This document shows positions 18,304 through 28,351 of a stretch of 61,154 nt of DNA, piece by piece. Under the pieces are notes generated by a model that did not search any database, was not told where the DNA came from, and saw nothing but the letters and a program-made list of their open reading frames with translations. Numbering within the stretch: position 1 is the first letter of the stretch; each line of letters opens with the position of its first letter. Both the position numbers and the translations under genes were made by a program. Source of the stretch: Azohydromonas caseinilytica (GTDB lineage Bacteria > Pseudomonadota > Gammaproteobacteria > Burkholderiales > Burkholderiaceae_C). Where the stretch lies: positions 1-61,154 of the forward strand of contig NZ_JABBFW010000032.1 of assembly GCF_012927045.1 (NCBI RefSeq). The letters run 5' to 3'.

Positions 18304-19479
18304 CTAATCGGCCTGGTCCGGGCCCCAGCCCGGCAGGTTGACGTGATAGCGGGTGGCGCGCCCGGCCCCTGTCTGCACCAGCAGGCCGAGGCCTTTCAGC
18401 TCGGACAAGTCGCGCGAGGCCGTTACCCGCGCGACATCCGCCGATTTCGCGGCCCGAGCCTCCTTGGTGATCTTCAGGTAGGTGGCGACATCCAGCCCGC
18501 CCTTGAAGCTGTCCGGACCGTCCATGAGCACGCGGTTGATGACCTTGCGCTGCCGCTCATTGAGCTTCTTGTCACGGTGGGTGAACCAGAACAGCGCCTT
18601 GGCCAAGGTTTCGTTGATGACCTGGGCGGCGGCGTCACAGGCGGCGCGCATCTGCTCGATGAACCACAGCACCCATTCGGTGACATCGGTCCCGCCGCGC
18701 TGCGCCTGCTCCAGTTGCTGGTAGTAGGCCTTGCGCTGCTGCTGCAGCCGCTGCGACGGGCGCAGCATCAGCACCGGCCGGCCCATGTCGCGCGCCAATA
18801 CCAGGTCCACCAGCACCCGTCCGACCCGCCCGTTGCCGTCCTCGAAGGGGTGGATGGTCTCGAACCAGAGGTGGACCAGGGCCGCCTTCACAAAGGCGTC
18901 GGGCTCGGCCTCCGAGTTGAACCACGCCAGCAGCTGGTCCATGTCGCCGTGGACCCGGGCTGACGGCGGCGCCTCGTAGTGGACTTTCGCCTGAAGCCCC
19001 ATCGCGCCGCTGACGATCTGCATGGGCTCCGCATGCTGGCGGTAGGCGCCGATGCGGATCTTGCGTCCCGACGAAAAACCGCCCGGGAACAGTGCTGCCT
19101 GCCAGGCGTGTAGCCGCTCGTGCGTCACCGGCGCGCCGCGCTCCAGCACGGCGTCTTGCATGACATCGAGCAGCCCTTCGACGTGCCGCGGCGCATCCGG
19201 CCCGTCCTGGTGCGCAGCGCCGAGCCGACGCGCCACTGAAGAGCGCACCGCGGCGAGGTCCAGGCTTTCGCCTTCGATGGCCGCGGTGGAAACCGCTTCG
19301 CAGCTCCAGGCCTCCGCCGCCAACTCCAGCGCCTGGTCGGCATGCAGCGCGGCCATCATCCCTTCGACGCGGCCCTGGGCGCGACGCGCGGCCGATAGCG
19401 CGCCCACCACCCGTCCCATGTCGTAGCGAAGCGCGGGCCAGTCAGGCTGCTGCCAGATGTAGGTGGGAGGGCTCTTCAC
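18304..19479 (-). CDS. Fic family AMP-transferase with N-terminal DUF4172 and C-terminal winged helix
   Basis: A 391-residue Fic protein. The start IWQQPDWP matches the DUF4172 N-terminal domain. The catalytic loop H210-PFEDGNGRVGR is intact, and the inhibitory helix motif T65-AAI-E69-G70 is present N-terminally, making it a class II, self-inhibited enzyme. The C-terminal part (from about residue 285) resembles a winged-helix DNA-binding region. Such proteins AMPylate other proteins and may regulate their own gene. The GTG start at 19479 is used. No antitoxin gene is adjacent. Confidence 0.88.
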   Translation of the reverse strand: MKSPPTYIWQQPDWPALRYDMGRVVGALSAARRAQGRVEGMMAALHADQALELAAEAWSCEAVSTAAIEGESLDLAAVRSSVARRLGAAHQDGPDAPRHVEGLLDVMQDAVLERGAPVTHERLHAWQAALFPGGFSSGRKIRIGAYRQHAEPMQIVSGAMGLQAKVHYEAPPSARVHGDMDQLLAWFNSEAEPDAFVKAALVHLWFETIHPFEDGNGRVGRVLVDLVLARDMGRPVLMLRPSQRLQQQRKAYYQQLEQAQRGGTDVTEWVLWFIEQMRAACDAAAQVINETLAKALFWFTHRDKKLNERQRKVINRVLMDGPDSFKGGLDVATYLKITKEARAAKSADVARVTASRDLSELKGLGLLVQTGAGRATRYHVNLPGWGPDQAD

Positions 19480-19509
19480 CCGGCAATGATACGAACGGGT
19501 CTTCGAATC

Positions 19510-19548
19510 GCATCAAAAATTGATGCGCAAACGCCCGCTTTCGCATCA
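19510..19548. promoter_or_regulatory. Candidate operator of the fic gene
   Basis: A 17-base inverted repeat GCATCAA-AAA-TTGATGC spans 19510-19526, and a further GCATCA half-site follows at about 19543-19548 in the 77 bases between urtE and fic. It lies 31 bases upstream of the fic start on the minus strand, a natural place for autoregulation. Confidence 0.5.
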
Positions 19549-19556
19549 GACCCCGC

Positions 19557-20249
19557 TCAGATCGCCACCAGCGCCCGCACGCCGTCGCGCTCCATGTCGC
19601 GTCCTGCCCCGCGCGCCACCACCTCGCCGCGCTCCATCACCAGGTACTGGTCGGCCAGTTCGGCGGCGAAGTCGTAGTACTGCTCCACCAGCAGGATCGC
19701 CATGTCGCCGCGCTGCGCGAGGCGCCGGATCACGCGGCCGATGTCCTTGATGATGCTGGGCTGGATGCCCTCGGTGGGCTCGTCCAGGATCAGCAGTTTT
19801 GGCTTGCCGGCCAGCGCCCGCGCGATGGCGAGCTGCTGCTGCTGGCCGCCGGAAAGATCCCCGCCCCGCCGCCCCAGCATCTGCTTGAGCACCGGGAAGA
19901 GCTCGTACAGCTCGGCCGGAATCGGCGCCTTGCCCGGCAGCTTGGCCAGGCCCATGCGCAGGTTCTCCTCGACCGTGAGACGCCCGAAGATCTCGCGCCC
20001 CTGCGGCACGTAGCCCAGGCCGGCGCGCACGCGCTCGTAGGGCGCGGCGCGCGACAGCTCCTGGCCTTCGAGCTTCACTTGCCCGCTCTTGATCGGCACC
20101 ACGCCCATCAGGCTCTTGAGCAGCGTGGTCTTGCCCACGCCGTTACGGCCCAGGACGACGGTGACCTCGCCGCGCCGCGCCTCGAAGGCCATGTTGCGCA
20201 GGATGTGCGAGCCGCCGTAGAACTGGTTCAGGCCCTCGACCTGCAGCAT
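19557..20249 (-). CDS. urtE: Urea ABC transporter ATPase UrtE
   Basis: A 230-residue LivF-type ABC ATPase: Walker A GRNGVGKTT (from residue 34), signature LSGGQQQQLAIAR, Walker B LLILDEPTEGIQPSII. With UrtD it drives high-affinity urea uptake. The frame runs into the palindromic repeat upstream (giving RAEPVEAL-type residues), but the ATG at 20249 begins the domain and is chosen. Confidence 0.95.
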   Translation of the reverse strand: MLQVEGLNQFYGGSHILRNMAFEARRGEVTVVLGRNGVGKTTLLKSLMGVVPIKSGQVKLEGQELSRAAPYERVRAGLGYVPQGREIFGRLTVEENLRMGLAKLPGKAPIPAELYELFPVLKQMLGRRGGDLSGGQQQQLAIARALAGKPKLLILDEPTEGIQPSIIKDIGRVIRRLAQRGDMAILLVEQYYDFAAELADQYLVMERGEVVARGAGRDMERDGVRALVAI

Positions 20250-20266
20250 CGCTTCGTGTCTTTTCT

Positions 20267-20341
20267 CCGTTCGCCCTGAGCTTGTCGAAGGGCTTGCGGC
20301 CCGGCTATGTGGCAGGGCTTCGACAGGCTCAGCCCGAACGG
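20267..20341. repeat. 75-base inverted repeat element, copy 1
   Basis: Left arm CCGTTCGCCCTGAGCTTGTC and right arm CGACAGGCTCAGCCCGAACG form a long imperfect hairpin between urtE and urtD. A near-identical copy lies at 22377-22450. This is a dispersed Burkholderiales intergenic element. Confidence 0.85.
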
Positions 20342-20370
20342 TGTCTTTTGCCTCGACTGAAGCATTTGGT

Positions 20371-21246
20371 TCAGCGCCCAAGGTACACCTCCACCACGCG
20401 CTCGTCGTTCTGCACCTGCGACAGCAGCCCCTCGGCCAGCACGCGGCCCTCGTGCAGCACCGTCACCTGGCGGCGCCCCTGGGTGAGCTGGTCCACGAAC
20501 TTCATGTCGTGCTCCACCACCATCAGCGAGTGTTCGCCGGCCAGCGACAGAAACAGCTCGGCCGTGCGCTCGGTCTCCTCGTCGGTCATGCCGGCCACGG
20601 GCTCGTCCAGCAGCAGGAGCTTGGGGTCCTGCATCAGCAGCATGCCGATCTCCAGCCACTGCTTCTGCCCGTGCGACAGCAGCCCGGCCAGGCGCTGCGC
20701 CGAAGGCTTCAGGTGGATGCGCTCCAGCATCGCGCCGATGCGGTCCAGCTGCTCGCCGCTGAGCCGCGAAAAGAGGCTGGCGCGCACGCGCCGGTCGGCC
20801 TTGAGCGCCAGTTCCAGGTTCTCGAAGACGCTGAGCTCCTCGTAGACCGTGGGCTTCTGGAACTTGCGGCCGATGCCGATCTGCGCGATCTCGTTCTCGC
20901 GCAGGCGCAGCAGGTCGATGTTGCTGCCGAAGAAGACCTGGCCCTGGTCGGGCGCGGTCTTGCCGGTGATGACGTCCATCATCGTGGTCTTGCCCGCGCC
21001 GTTGGGGCCGATGACGCAGCGCAGCTCGCCCACGTCGATGGACAGGCTCAGCGCGTTGAGCGCCTTGAAGCCGTCGAAGCTCACCGTCACGTCCTCGACA
21101 TACAGCGCCACGCCCTTGGCGAAGTCCGGCACGCCGTGGGCCATGGGGCGGCCGAAGCCGGCCGCGCGCCCGCCCGAGCCGCCGGCGAGCTTCTGCTGGT
21201 GTGCGGCGTAGGCGCGCGCACGGTCTTCCATCAGGTCGGGCGTCAT
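20371..21246 (-). CDS. urtD: Urea ABC transporter ATPase UrtD
   Basis: A 291-residue LivG-type ABC ATPase. Seen: Walker A GPNGAGKTT, a LLSHGQKQWLEIGM signature (SHGQ variant usual for UrtD) and Walker B LLLLDEPVAGM. About 45 polar N-terminal residues precede the domain. The ATG at 21246 overlaps the urtC stop as ATGA. Works with UrtA-C and UrtE in urea import. Confidence 0.95.
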   Translation of the reverse strand: MTPDLMEDRARAYAAHQQKLAGGSGGRAAGFGRPMAHGVPDFAKGVALYVEDVTVSFDGFKALNALSLSIDVGELRCVIGPNGAGKTTMMDVITGKTAPDQGQVFFGSNIDLLRLRENEIAQIGIGRKFQKPTVYEELSVFENLELALKADRRVRASLFSRLSGEQLDRIGAMLERIHLKPSAQRLAGLLSHGQKQWLEIGMLLMQDPKLLLLDEPVAGMTDEETERTAELFLSLAGEHSLMVVEHDMKFVDQLTQGRRQVTVLHEGRVLAEGLLSQVQNDERVVEVYLGR

Positions 21247-22367
21247 GCCTTTTCCTCCTTCCTGAAGCGGCGCACCAGGCCGACGATGCCCTGCGGCATG
21301 AACAGCGTCACCGCGATGAACAGCAGGCCCAGGAAGTACAGCCAGTATTCGGGAAAGGCCTGCGTGAACCAGCTCTTGGCGCCGTTGACGAAGAAGGCGC
21401 CCACGATCGGCCCGACCAGCGTGGCGCGCCCGCCCACCGCGGCCCACACCGCGATCTCGATGGAGGCGGCCGGCGACATCTCGCCCGGGTTGATGATGCC
21501 CACCTGCGGCACGTACAGCGCGCCCGCCACCGCGCACATCACCGCCGACAGCGTCCAGATCGCCAGCTTGTAGGACAGCGGGTCGTAGCCGGTGAAGCGC
21601 ACACGGTTCTCGGCGTCGCGAATGGCCTGCAGCACCCGGCCGAAGCGGCTGTGCACCAGCGCGCGCGCCAGCAGGTAGAAGCCGATCAGCACCAGCCCCG
21701 TGACGACGAAGAGCACCATGCGCGTGGTGGGCTGCGCCAGCGGCACGTCGAGGATGCGCTTGAAGTCGGTGAAGCCGTTGTTGCCGCCGAAGCCGGTCTC
21801 GTTGCGGAAGAACAGCAGCATCGCGGCGTAGGTCAGCGCCTGCGTGATGATGGAGAAGTACACGCCCTTGATGCGCGAGCGGAAGGCGAAGTAGCCGAAC
21901 ACCCAGGCCAGCAGCCCCGGCACCGCCAGCACCAGCAGGAGCTGCAGCACCAGGGAATCGCTCCAGGCCCAGTGCCAGGGCAGCTCCTTCCAGTCCAGGA
22001 ACACCATGAAGTCCGGCAGCTCGCTCTTGTAGTTGCCGTCGCGACCGATCTGGCGCATGAGGTACATGCCCATGCCGTAGCCGCCCAGCGCGAAGAACAG
22101 GCCGTGGCCCAGCGACAGGATGCCGGTGTAGCCCCAGACCAGGTCCATGGCCAGCGCGCAGATGGCGTAGCACATGATCTTGCCGATCAGCGCCACGGCG
22201 TGGTCCGGCAGGTGCAGCGGGTGCGAGGCCGGCAACATCAGGTTCAGCAGCGGCGCCAGCACCAGCACCGCCATCAGCGCCGAGCCCACCGTGAACCAGC
22301 CGCGCGTGCCCAGCAGCAGGCCGCGCCGCGGCGTGAGGCCTATCGGCTCTTGAAGTACGGCGCTCAT
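21243..22367 (-). CDS. urtC: Urea ABC transporter permease UrtC
   Basis: A 374-residue LivM-type permease with about ten hydrophobic segments. The motif MDLVWGYTGILSLGHGLFFALGGY is split across the first conserved loop (about residues 79-102). It pairs with UrtB to form the urea channel through the inner membrane. An inverted-repeat element separates it from urtB. Confidence 0.95.
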   Translation of the reverse strand: MSAVLQEPIGLTPRRGLLLGTRGWFTVGSALMAVLVLAPLLNLMLPASHPLHLPDHAVALIGKIMCYAICALAMDLVWGYTGILSLGHGLFFALGGYGMGMYLMRQIGRDGNYKSELPDFMVFLDWKELPWHWAWSDSLVLQLLLVLAVPGLLAWVFGYFAFRSRIKGVYFSIITQALTYAAMLLFFRNETGFGGNNGFTDFKRILDVPLAQPTTRMVLFVVTGLVLIGFYLLARALVHSRFGRVLQAIRDAENRVRFTGYDPLSYKLAIWTLSAVMCAVAGALYVPQVGIINPGEMSPAASIEIAVWAAVGGRATLVGPIVGAFFVNGAKSWFTQAFPEYWLYFLGLLFIAVTLFMPQGIVGLVRRFRKEEKA

Positions 22368-22376
22368 TTGTAGTCT

Positions 22377-22450
22377 CCGTTCGCCCTGAGCTTGTCGAAG
22401 GGCTGCATGCCAGCCGGGCCGCGGGGCTTCGACAGGCTCAGCCCGAACGG
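22377..22450. repeat. 74-base inverted repeat element, copy 2
   Basis: Same arms as copy 1 (CCGTTCGCCCTGAGCTTGTC and CGACAGGCTCAGCCCGAACG), here between urtC and urtB. The two copies break up an otherwise tight operon and could alter mRNA stability between its cistrons. Confidence 0.85.
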
Positions 22451-22467
22451 GGAACTCAACAACGGCC

Positions 22468-24045
22468 TCATGCTTCCCTCCCCTTGAGTGCGAACAGCCC
22501 CTGCGGCCGCTTCTGGATGAAGACGACGATGAACACCAGCACCATGATCTTGGCCAGCACCGCGCCGGTTAAACCTTCAAGGAGCTTGTTGAGCAGGCCC
22601 AGGCCCAGCGCGGCCCAGACGGTGCCGGCGAGCTGGCCCACGCCGCCCAGCACCACCACCATGAAGCTGTCCACGATGTAGCCCTGGCCCAGGTCCGGCC
22701 CCACGTTGCCGACCTGGCTGAGCGCGCAACCGGCCAGCCCCGCCAGCCCCGCGCCCAGCGCGAAGGCCCAGGTGTCGACGCGGGCGGTGTGGATGCCCAC
22801 GCAGGCGGCCATGCGGCGGTTCTGCGTCACGCCGCGCACGAACAGGCCCAGCCGTGTCTTCGAAATGAGCAGCGCCACGCCGGCCAGCACCAGCGCCGCG
22901 AACACGATGATGGCCAGCCGGTTGTAGGGCAGCGTCAGGTTGCTCGCCAGCGCCACGCCGCCGGAGAGCCAGTCCGGGTTCTCGACCGGCACGTTCTGCG
23001 CGCCGAACAGCGAGCGCACCGCCTGCATCAGCACCAGGCTGATGCCCCAGGTCGCCAGCAGCGTTTCCAGGGGACGGCCATAGAGCCAGCGAATGATGAA
23101 CCGCTCCAGCACCGCGCCGACGGCGGCGGCGGCCAGGAAGGACACGGGAATCGCCACCAGCACGTAGGCGCCGAAGAAGTCGGGCAGCCAGGCGCGGAAG
23201 GCGTTCTGCACCACGTAGGTGGCGTAGGCGCCGATCATGATCAGCTCGCCATGCGCCATGTTGATCACGCCCATCAGGCCATACGTGATCGCCAGGCCCA
23301 GGGCGGCCAGCAGCAGGATCGAGCCCAGGCTGAAGCCGGTGACCAGCACGCCCGCGCGCTCGCCCCAGGCCAGGCGCGACTCGATCTGCCGCACCGCGCC
23401 CTGCAGCACAGTGCGTAGCTCGGGGTCGGTCTCGACGTCCAGGCGCTGCAGCAGCAGCGCGCGCACGGCCGGCTCGCCGCTGCCGGCCAGCAGCCGGGCC
23501 GCCTCCAGGCGCCGGGCACGCTCGGGCGAGGCCACCAGCACCGCCGCGCGCAACTGGCCCAGCTCCGCCTTCAGGCCGGCGTCCTTCTCGGCTTCTAAAG
23601 CCTTGTCGAGCAGCGGCAGGCGCGATTCGTCCGCCTCGTCGCGCAGCTGCTTGATGGCGGCGGCGCGCGCGGCGCGATCCGGTGCGAACAGGTTCAGCGC
23701 GGCGAGCGCGGCCTGCAGCTCGCGGCGCATGCGGTTGTTGTTGGTGACGTCCTGCGCGTCCTCGGGCAGCGCCACCGGTGCTCCGGTGGCGGCATCGACA
23801 GCTTGGCCGTCACGGACGATGAGGACGCGCTCCGGCGAGACGCGCACCGCGTCACCGAGCAGGGCCTGCACGAAGGGCGCCAGCGCCGGGTCGTCGCCCT
23901 GCGCCAGCGCGTCTGAAAGCGCCTGGGCGCGCGCGTCGTTGTCGCCCTCGGCGATGGCGCGCGCCTGGGGCTGCGTCAGCGCGTGAGCACTGAGGCCCAG
24001 CCACGCCAGCAGCAGCGCCAGGAGGCATCTGGTGAGCCGGTTCAT
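22468..24045 (-). CDS. urtB: Urea ABC transporter permease UrtB
   Basis: A 525-residue protein. Residues 1-22 are a signal peptide, about 25-220 an alpha-helical periplasmic domain (helical repeats around RRLEAARLLAGSGEPAV), and the rest is a LivH-type permease with MGVINMAHGELIMIGAY. The added N-terminal domain is normal in proteobacterial UrtB. The ATG at 24045 is chosen because the signal peptide starts there. Confidence 0.94.
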   Translation of the reverse strand: MNRLTRCLLALLLAWLGLSAHALTQPQARAIAEGDNDARAQALSDALAQGDDPALAPFVQALLGDAVRVSPERVLIVRDGQAVDAATGAPVALPEDAQDVTNNNRMRRELQAALAALNLFAPDRAARAAAIKQLRDEADESRLPLLDKALEAEKDAGLKAELGQLRAAVLVASPERARRLEAARLLAGSGEPAVRALLLQRLDVETDPELRTVLQGAVRQIESRLAWGERAGVLVTGFSLGSILLLAALGLAITYGLMGVINMAHGELIMIGAYATYVVQNAFRAWLPDFFGAYVLVAIPVSFLAAAAVGAVLERFIIRWLYGRPLETLLATWGISLVLMQAVRSLFGAQNVPVENPDWLSGGVALASNLTLPYNRLAIIVFAALVLAGVALLISKTRLGLFVRGVTQNRRMAACVGIHTARVDTWAFALGAGLAGLAGCALSQVGNVGPDLGQGYIVDSFMVVVLGGVGQLAGTVWAALGLGLLNKLLEGLTGAVLAKIMVLVFIVVFIQKRPQGLFALKGREA

Positions 24046-24206
24046 GTTCTCCCGCCTGTGGTTGTTGTTCCGCCCTGCGACGATGGCTTGGTTTTCACGC
24101 TGGAGCCCGAAGGCTGAGATGCCCTGCCCCCTCTCCCGCTTGCGGGCGAGGGGATGGCGACGCGTCGGCATCCGGGATGCTGAGGAGACTTGGTTGCCCC
24201 CGCGAC
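24046..24206. other. urtA-urtB intercistronic region
   Basis: A 161-base gap holding a short CCCTCTCCC-GGGCGAGGGG palindrome at about 24119-24160, related to the 14751 repeat. It could stabilise the upstream urtA message, which is usually made in excess as the binding protein. Confidence 0.5.
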
Positions 24207-25493
24207 TTACTTCGCCGCCGCCACCTTCTCCGGCTCGTCCTTCTTCTTGTCGTTGCCCGGGATGTACGGGCTCCAGGGGCTGGCCTTGACCGGGCCGGGC
24301 GTCTTCCACACCACGCTGAACTGGCCGTCGGCCTTCACCTCGCCGATGAACACCGGCTTGTGCAGGTGGTGGTTCTTCTCGTCCATCTTGGCCACGAAGC
24401 CGCTGGGCGCCTTGAAGGTCTGGCCGGCCATGGCGGCGATCACCTTGTCGGTGTCGGTGCTCCTGGCCTTCTCCACCGCCTGCTTCCACATGTGCACGCC
24501 GATGTAGGTGGCCTCCATCGGGTCGTTGGTCAGCGGCTTGTCCTTGTGGCCCGCGATGTTCTTGGCCTTGGCATAGGCCGCCCACTTCTTGGTGAACTCG
24601 TCGTTGGTGGGGTTCTTCAGGCTCATGAAGTAGTTCCACGCGGCCAGGTGCCCGACCAGCGGCTTGGTGTCCACGCCGCGCAGTTCCTCCTCACCCACCG
24701 AGAAGGCCACCACCGGCACGTCCGTGGCCTTCAGGCCCTGGTTGCCCAGCTCCTTGTAGAAGGGGACGTTGGAGTCGCCGTTGATGGTGGAGACCACCGC
24801 CGTCTTCTTGCCCTCGGAGGAGAACTTCTTGATCTTGGCGATGATGCTCTGGTAGTCCGAATGGCCGAAGGGCGTGTACTCCTCCAGGATGTCGGCGTCG
24901 GGGATGCCCTTGGACTTCAGGAAGGCGCGCAGGATCTTGTTGGTGGTGCGCGGGTAGACGTAGTCGGTGCCCAGCAGCACGAAGCGCTTGGCGCTGCCGC
25001 CGTCCTTGCTCATCAGGTACTCGACGGCGGGAATGGCCTGCTGGTTGGGCGCGGCGCCCGTGTAGAACACGTTCTTGCTCAGCTCCTCGCCCTCGTACTG
25101 CACGGGGTAGAACAGCAGGCCGTTGAGCTCTTCATAGACGGGCAGCACCGACTTGCGGCTCACCGAGGTCCAGCAGCCGAAGGTGACGGCCACCTTGTCC
25201 TGGCTGATGAGCTGGCGCGCCTTCTCGGCGAACAGCGGCCAGTTGGAGGCCGGATCGACCACCACGGGCTCCAGCTTCTTGCCCAGCACGCCGCCCTTGG
25301 CGTTGATCTCGTCGATGGCCATGAGCACCGTGTCTTTGAGCACGGTCTCGGAGATGGCCATGGTGCCCGACAGCGAGTGCAGCACGCCGACCTTGATGGT
25401 GTCGGCCGCGTGCACCGGCAGCGCCGTAGCGACCAGCGTGCCCAGCGCGACGGCGCCCAGCGCCAGATTGAACCCGCGACGATTTGCGTTCAT
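24207..25493 (-). CDS. urtA: Urea ABC transporter substrate-binding protein UrtA
   Basis: A 428-residue periplasmic binding protein. A signal peptide with a twin-arginine-like start (NRRGFNLALGAVALG) ends at VHA. The mature protein has IKVGVLHSLSGTMAISE, FGCWTSVSRKSVLPV and LFYPVQYEGEE, all typical of urea/short-amide binding UrtA/FmdD. The ATG at 25493 is preceded by a GGGGAAG ribosome site. First gene of the urt operon. Confidence 0.95.
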   Translation of the reverse strand: MNANRRGFNLALGAVALGTLVATALPVHAADTIKVGVLHSLSGTMAISETVLKDTVLMAIDEINAKGGVLGKKLEPVVVDPASNWPLFAEKARQLISQDKVAVTFGCWTSVSRKSVLPVYEELNGLLFYPVQYEGEELSKNVFYTGAAPNQQAIPAVEYLMSKDGGSAKRFVLLGTDYVYPRTTNKILRAFLKSKGIPDADILEEYTPFGHSDYQSIIAKIKKFSSEGKKTAVVSTINGDSNVPFYKELGNQGLKATDVPVVAFSVGEEELRGVDTKPLVGHLAAWNYFMSLKNPTNDEFTKKWAAYAKAKNIAGHKDKPLTNDPMEATYIGVHMWKQAVEKARSTDTDKVIAAMAGQTFKAPSGFVAKMDEKNHHLHKPVFIGEVKADGQFSVVWKTPGPVKASPWSPYIPGNDKKKDEPEKVAAAK

Positions 25494-25574
25494 GTGCTTC
25501 CCCTCGTGGCGCCCCGCGTCGGGGCCGTTGCTCAAGATGGGAAGCAGTGTCGAAGGCCGGACCCCGCGCCGGAA

Positions 25575-25619
25575 TACGACAGGCTGCGTAGTTCCGGGCG
25601 GGGTACGACAAATGGCGTA
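25575..25619. promoter_or_regulatory. Tandem TACG-N8-CGTA sites upstream of urtA
   Basis: Two matching imperfect palindromes, TACGACAGGCTGCGTA (25575-25590) and TACGACAAATGGCGTA (25604-25619), sit 29 bases apart and 82-126 bases upstream of the urtA start. Shared bases extend to CTACGC and TGTCGTA on the minus strand. Spacing of nearly three helical turns suggests an activator binding the same DNA face. Confidence 0.6.
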
Positions 25620-25627
25620 GCTCTATC

Positions 25628-26632
<1,005 letters not shown>

Positions 26633-26729
26633 GGGGGGCTCCGTAGGGATGGGTACGGGGCCTGGGCGGCAGGTGGTGTGCCTGTCGGAAGGGGCTCAGG
26701 CCGCAAGGCGCTTCACCCGCCGAACGAAT

Positions 26730-28082
26730 TCATGCAAACGACCCCGGCCGCGCAGCGCCTTCACTCCCCAGCGCACGCTGGACGGCCTTGCCGACGAACA
26801 GCCGCCTCACCGCCCTATCCCGCTCCCGGTACAGCAGCCCCAGCGCGATCAGCGCCCCGAAGAGCAGCTGGGACTGCCCGAAGCTGGCCCAGGTGAAGGC
26901 CAGGTCGCGAACCGAGGGCCACATCAGGGAGCAAAGCAAAAAGGACAGCACCAGCAGGAGCAGCAGGCGCTGGCGCAGCGCCGCCTGCCCGTGCTCCAGG
27001 ATCAGCGCCGCCAGCAGCGGAAAGGCCGCCGCCATGACGCCGTAGTGATGCTCCCAGGCGATGGGCGAGGCCATGGTGAAGCTCAGCCCCGCGATCATCA
27101 GGTCCACCACGCTGGCTTCGCGCTCGCGCCAGCGGTACAGCAGCGCTGCGCCGATCAGCAGCGCCGAGGACAGCAGCGTGGCGACGTGGACCACGGCGTT
27201 GTAGGGCGGGAAGACGTGCTCGTCCCACGTCAGCGTGTTGCCGTTGCCCAGCAGCCGGTGCAGCAGGCCGTTCACCGACTGGTTGGCATAGAAGGCCTCG
27301 CCGTAGCGGCTCATGAACGACAGCACCGGGAAATAGTCCAGGTTGTCGCGCCAGCCGAAGAAGCCGATCGACAAGGCCGCCCCGGACAGCGCCACCGCGC
27401 CCCAGCCCGCCACGAAATGCCATTGCCGCCGCAGCAGGGCCCAGGGCAGGAACAGCGCGAGCTGCGGCTTGAACAGGCAGGCCAGGCCGATGAGCGCCCC
27501 GGCCCACCCGGGCCGCCCGTACATCCACGCCAGGCAGGCCAGCGAGAACCAGGCGTTGATCCAGGTCTGCACCTGGCCCAGGCGGTATGCGCTGAGCATC
27601 GGGTAGAAGCACAGCGCCATCAGCGCCGCCGCGGCCCACACCCCGGCCAGCGCCGGCCGGCCCAAGGTCGCAGACAGCCGCGGCCTGAAGGCGAGATAAG
27701 TGATCTGCGCCACCGCCAGCACCTGCAGCAGCACACACACGAAGCCCACCCGGTTCAGCCAGCGCCGGTGCGGCTCGATGCCCAGCAGATCCGCGAACTG
27801 CAGCGGCAACAGGCTGGTGAGCGGGTACTGGAATTTCACCTGGCCCTGGAAGAACAGCACCTGGTACAGCGGCTCGCTGTGCGGCGCATGCACCGCCGCA
27901 TAGGCCTTGAACATCGGGCGCCAGGAGTCGGCCATGGCGCTGCGATACACCCAGTCCAGCACCGGGTCCAGCGTGGAACGGTGGTACGCGAGCTGGTGCA
28001 GTGCCTCGATCAGCAGTACCGCCGCCACCGTCAAGACCAAGGTCCACCTCGGAAAGCCCCAGCGCGCACGCCGCATCTCCAT
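26730..28082 (-). CDS. GT87/DUF2029-type membrane glycosyltransferase
   Basis: A 450-residue protein with about ten hydrophobic segments and a loop bearing FYPMLSAYRLGQVQTW plus LIGLACLFKPQLALFL. These are typical of polyprenol-phosphate-mannose-dependent GT87 enzymes. The open frame continues upstream, but the ATG at 28082 (MEMRRARW) gives a positive N-terminus before the first helix. It stands alone; the glycan substrate is unknown. Confidence 0.75.
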   Translation of the reverse strand: MEMRRARWGFPRWTLVLTVAAVLLIEALHQLAYHRSTLDPVLDWVYRSAMADSWRPMFKAYAAVHAPHSEPLYQVLFFQGQVKFQYPLTSLLPLQFADLLGIEPHRRWLNRVGFVCVLLQVLAVAQITYLAFRPRLSATLGRPALAGVWAAAALMALCFYPMLSAYRLGQVQTWINAWFSLACLAWMYGRPGWAGALIGLACLFKPQLALFLPWALLRRQWHFVAGWGAVALSGAALSIGFFGWRDNLDYFPVLSFMSRYGEAFYANQSVNGLLHRLLGNGNTLTWDEHVFPPYNAVVHVATLLSSALLIGAALLYRWREREASVVDLMIAGLSFTMASPIAWEHHYGVMAAAFPLLAALILEHGQAALRQRLLLLLVLSFLLCSLMWPSVRDLAFTWASFGQSQLLFGALIALGLLYRERDRAVRRLFVGKAVQRALGSEGAARPGSFA

Positions 28083-28351
28083 GGCTTCTCCCCGTTGTTG
28101 GCCGGTACGGCGTGACGCCTCACGCCGCCGCGCAGTGTGGCGCTGAGCCCCTGGACGGCGCCACGGCCGCGCGCTCCTGTATTTGCAGGCACTTCTATTC
28201 CGGTTGTTACCGCACCCCAGCCGGCCGGAGCCCATGCCGGCCGCGCCGGCATCGCCCGGCGGCCAACGGGTCCGCGCCCGCCGCTGGACAGGAAAATGCC
28301 GCGCCACGGACGAAAAACTCCCAATTCCCAAAGGACCCAAAGGACGCCCGC
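28083..28351. other. Divergent intergenic gap between GT87 gene and GFA gene
   Basis: A 269-base gap with promoters for both sides presumed. One perfect 8-base inverted repeat (CGGCGTGA-CGCC-TCACGCCG, 28108-28127) lies 26 bases upstream of the GT87 start. I see no further gene or repeat. Confidence 0.4.
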
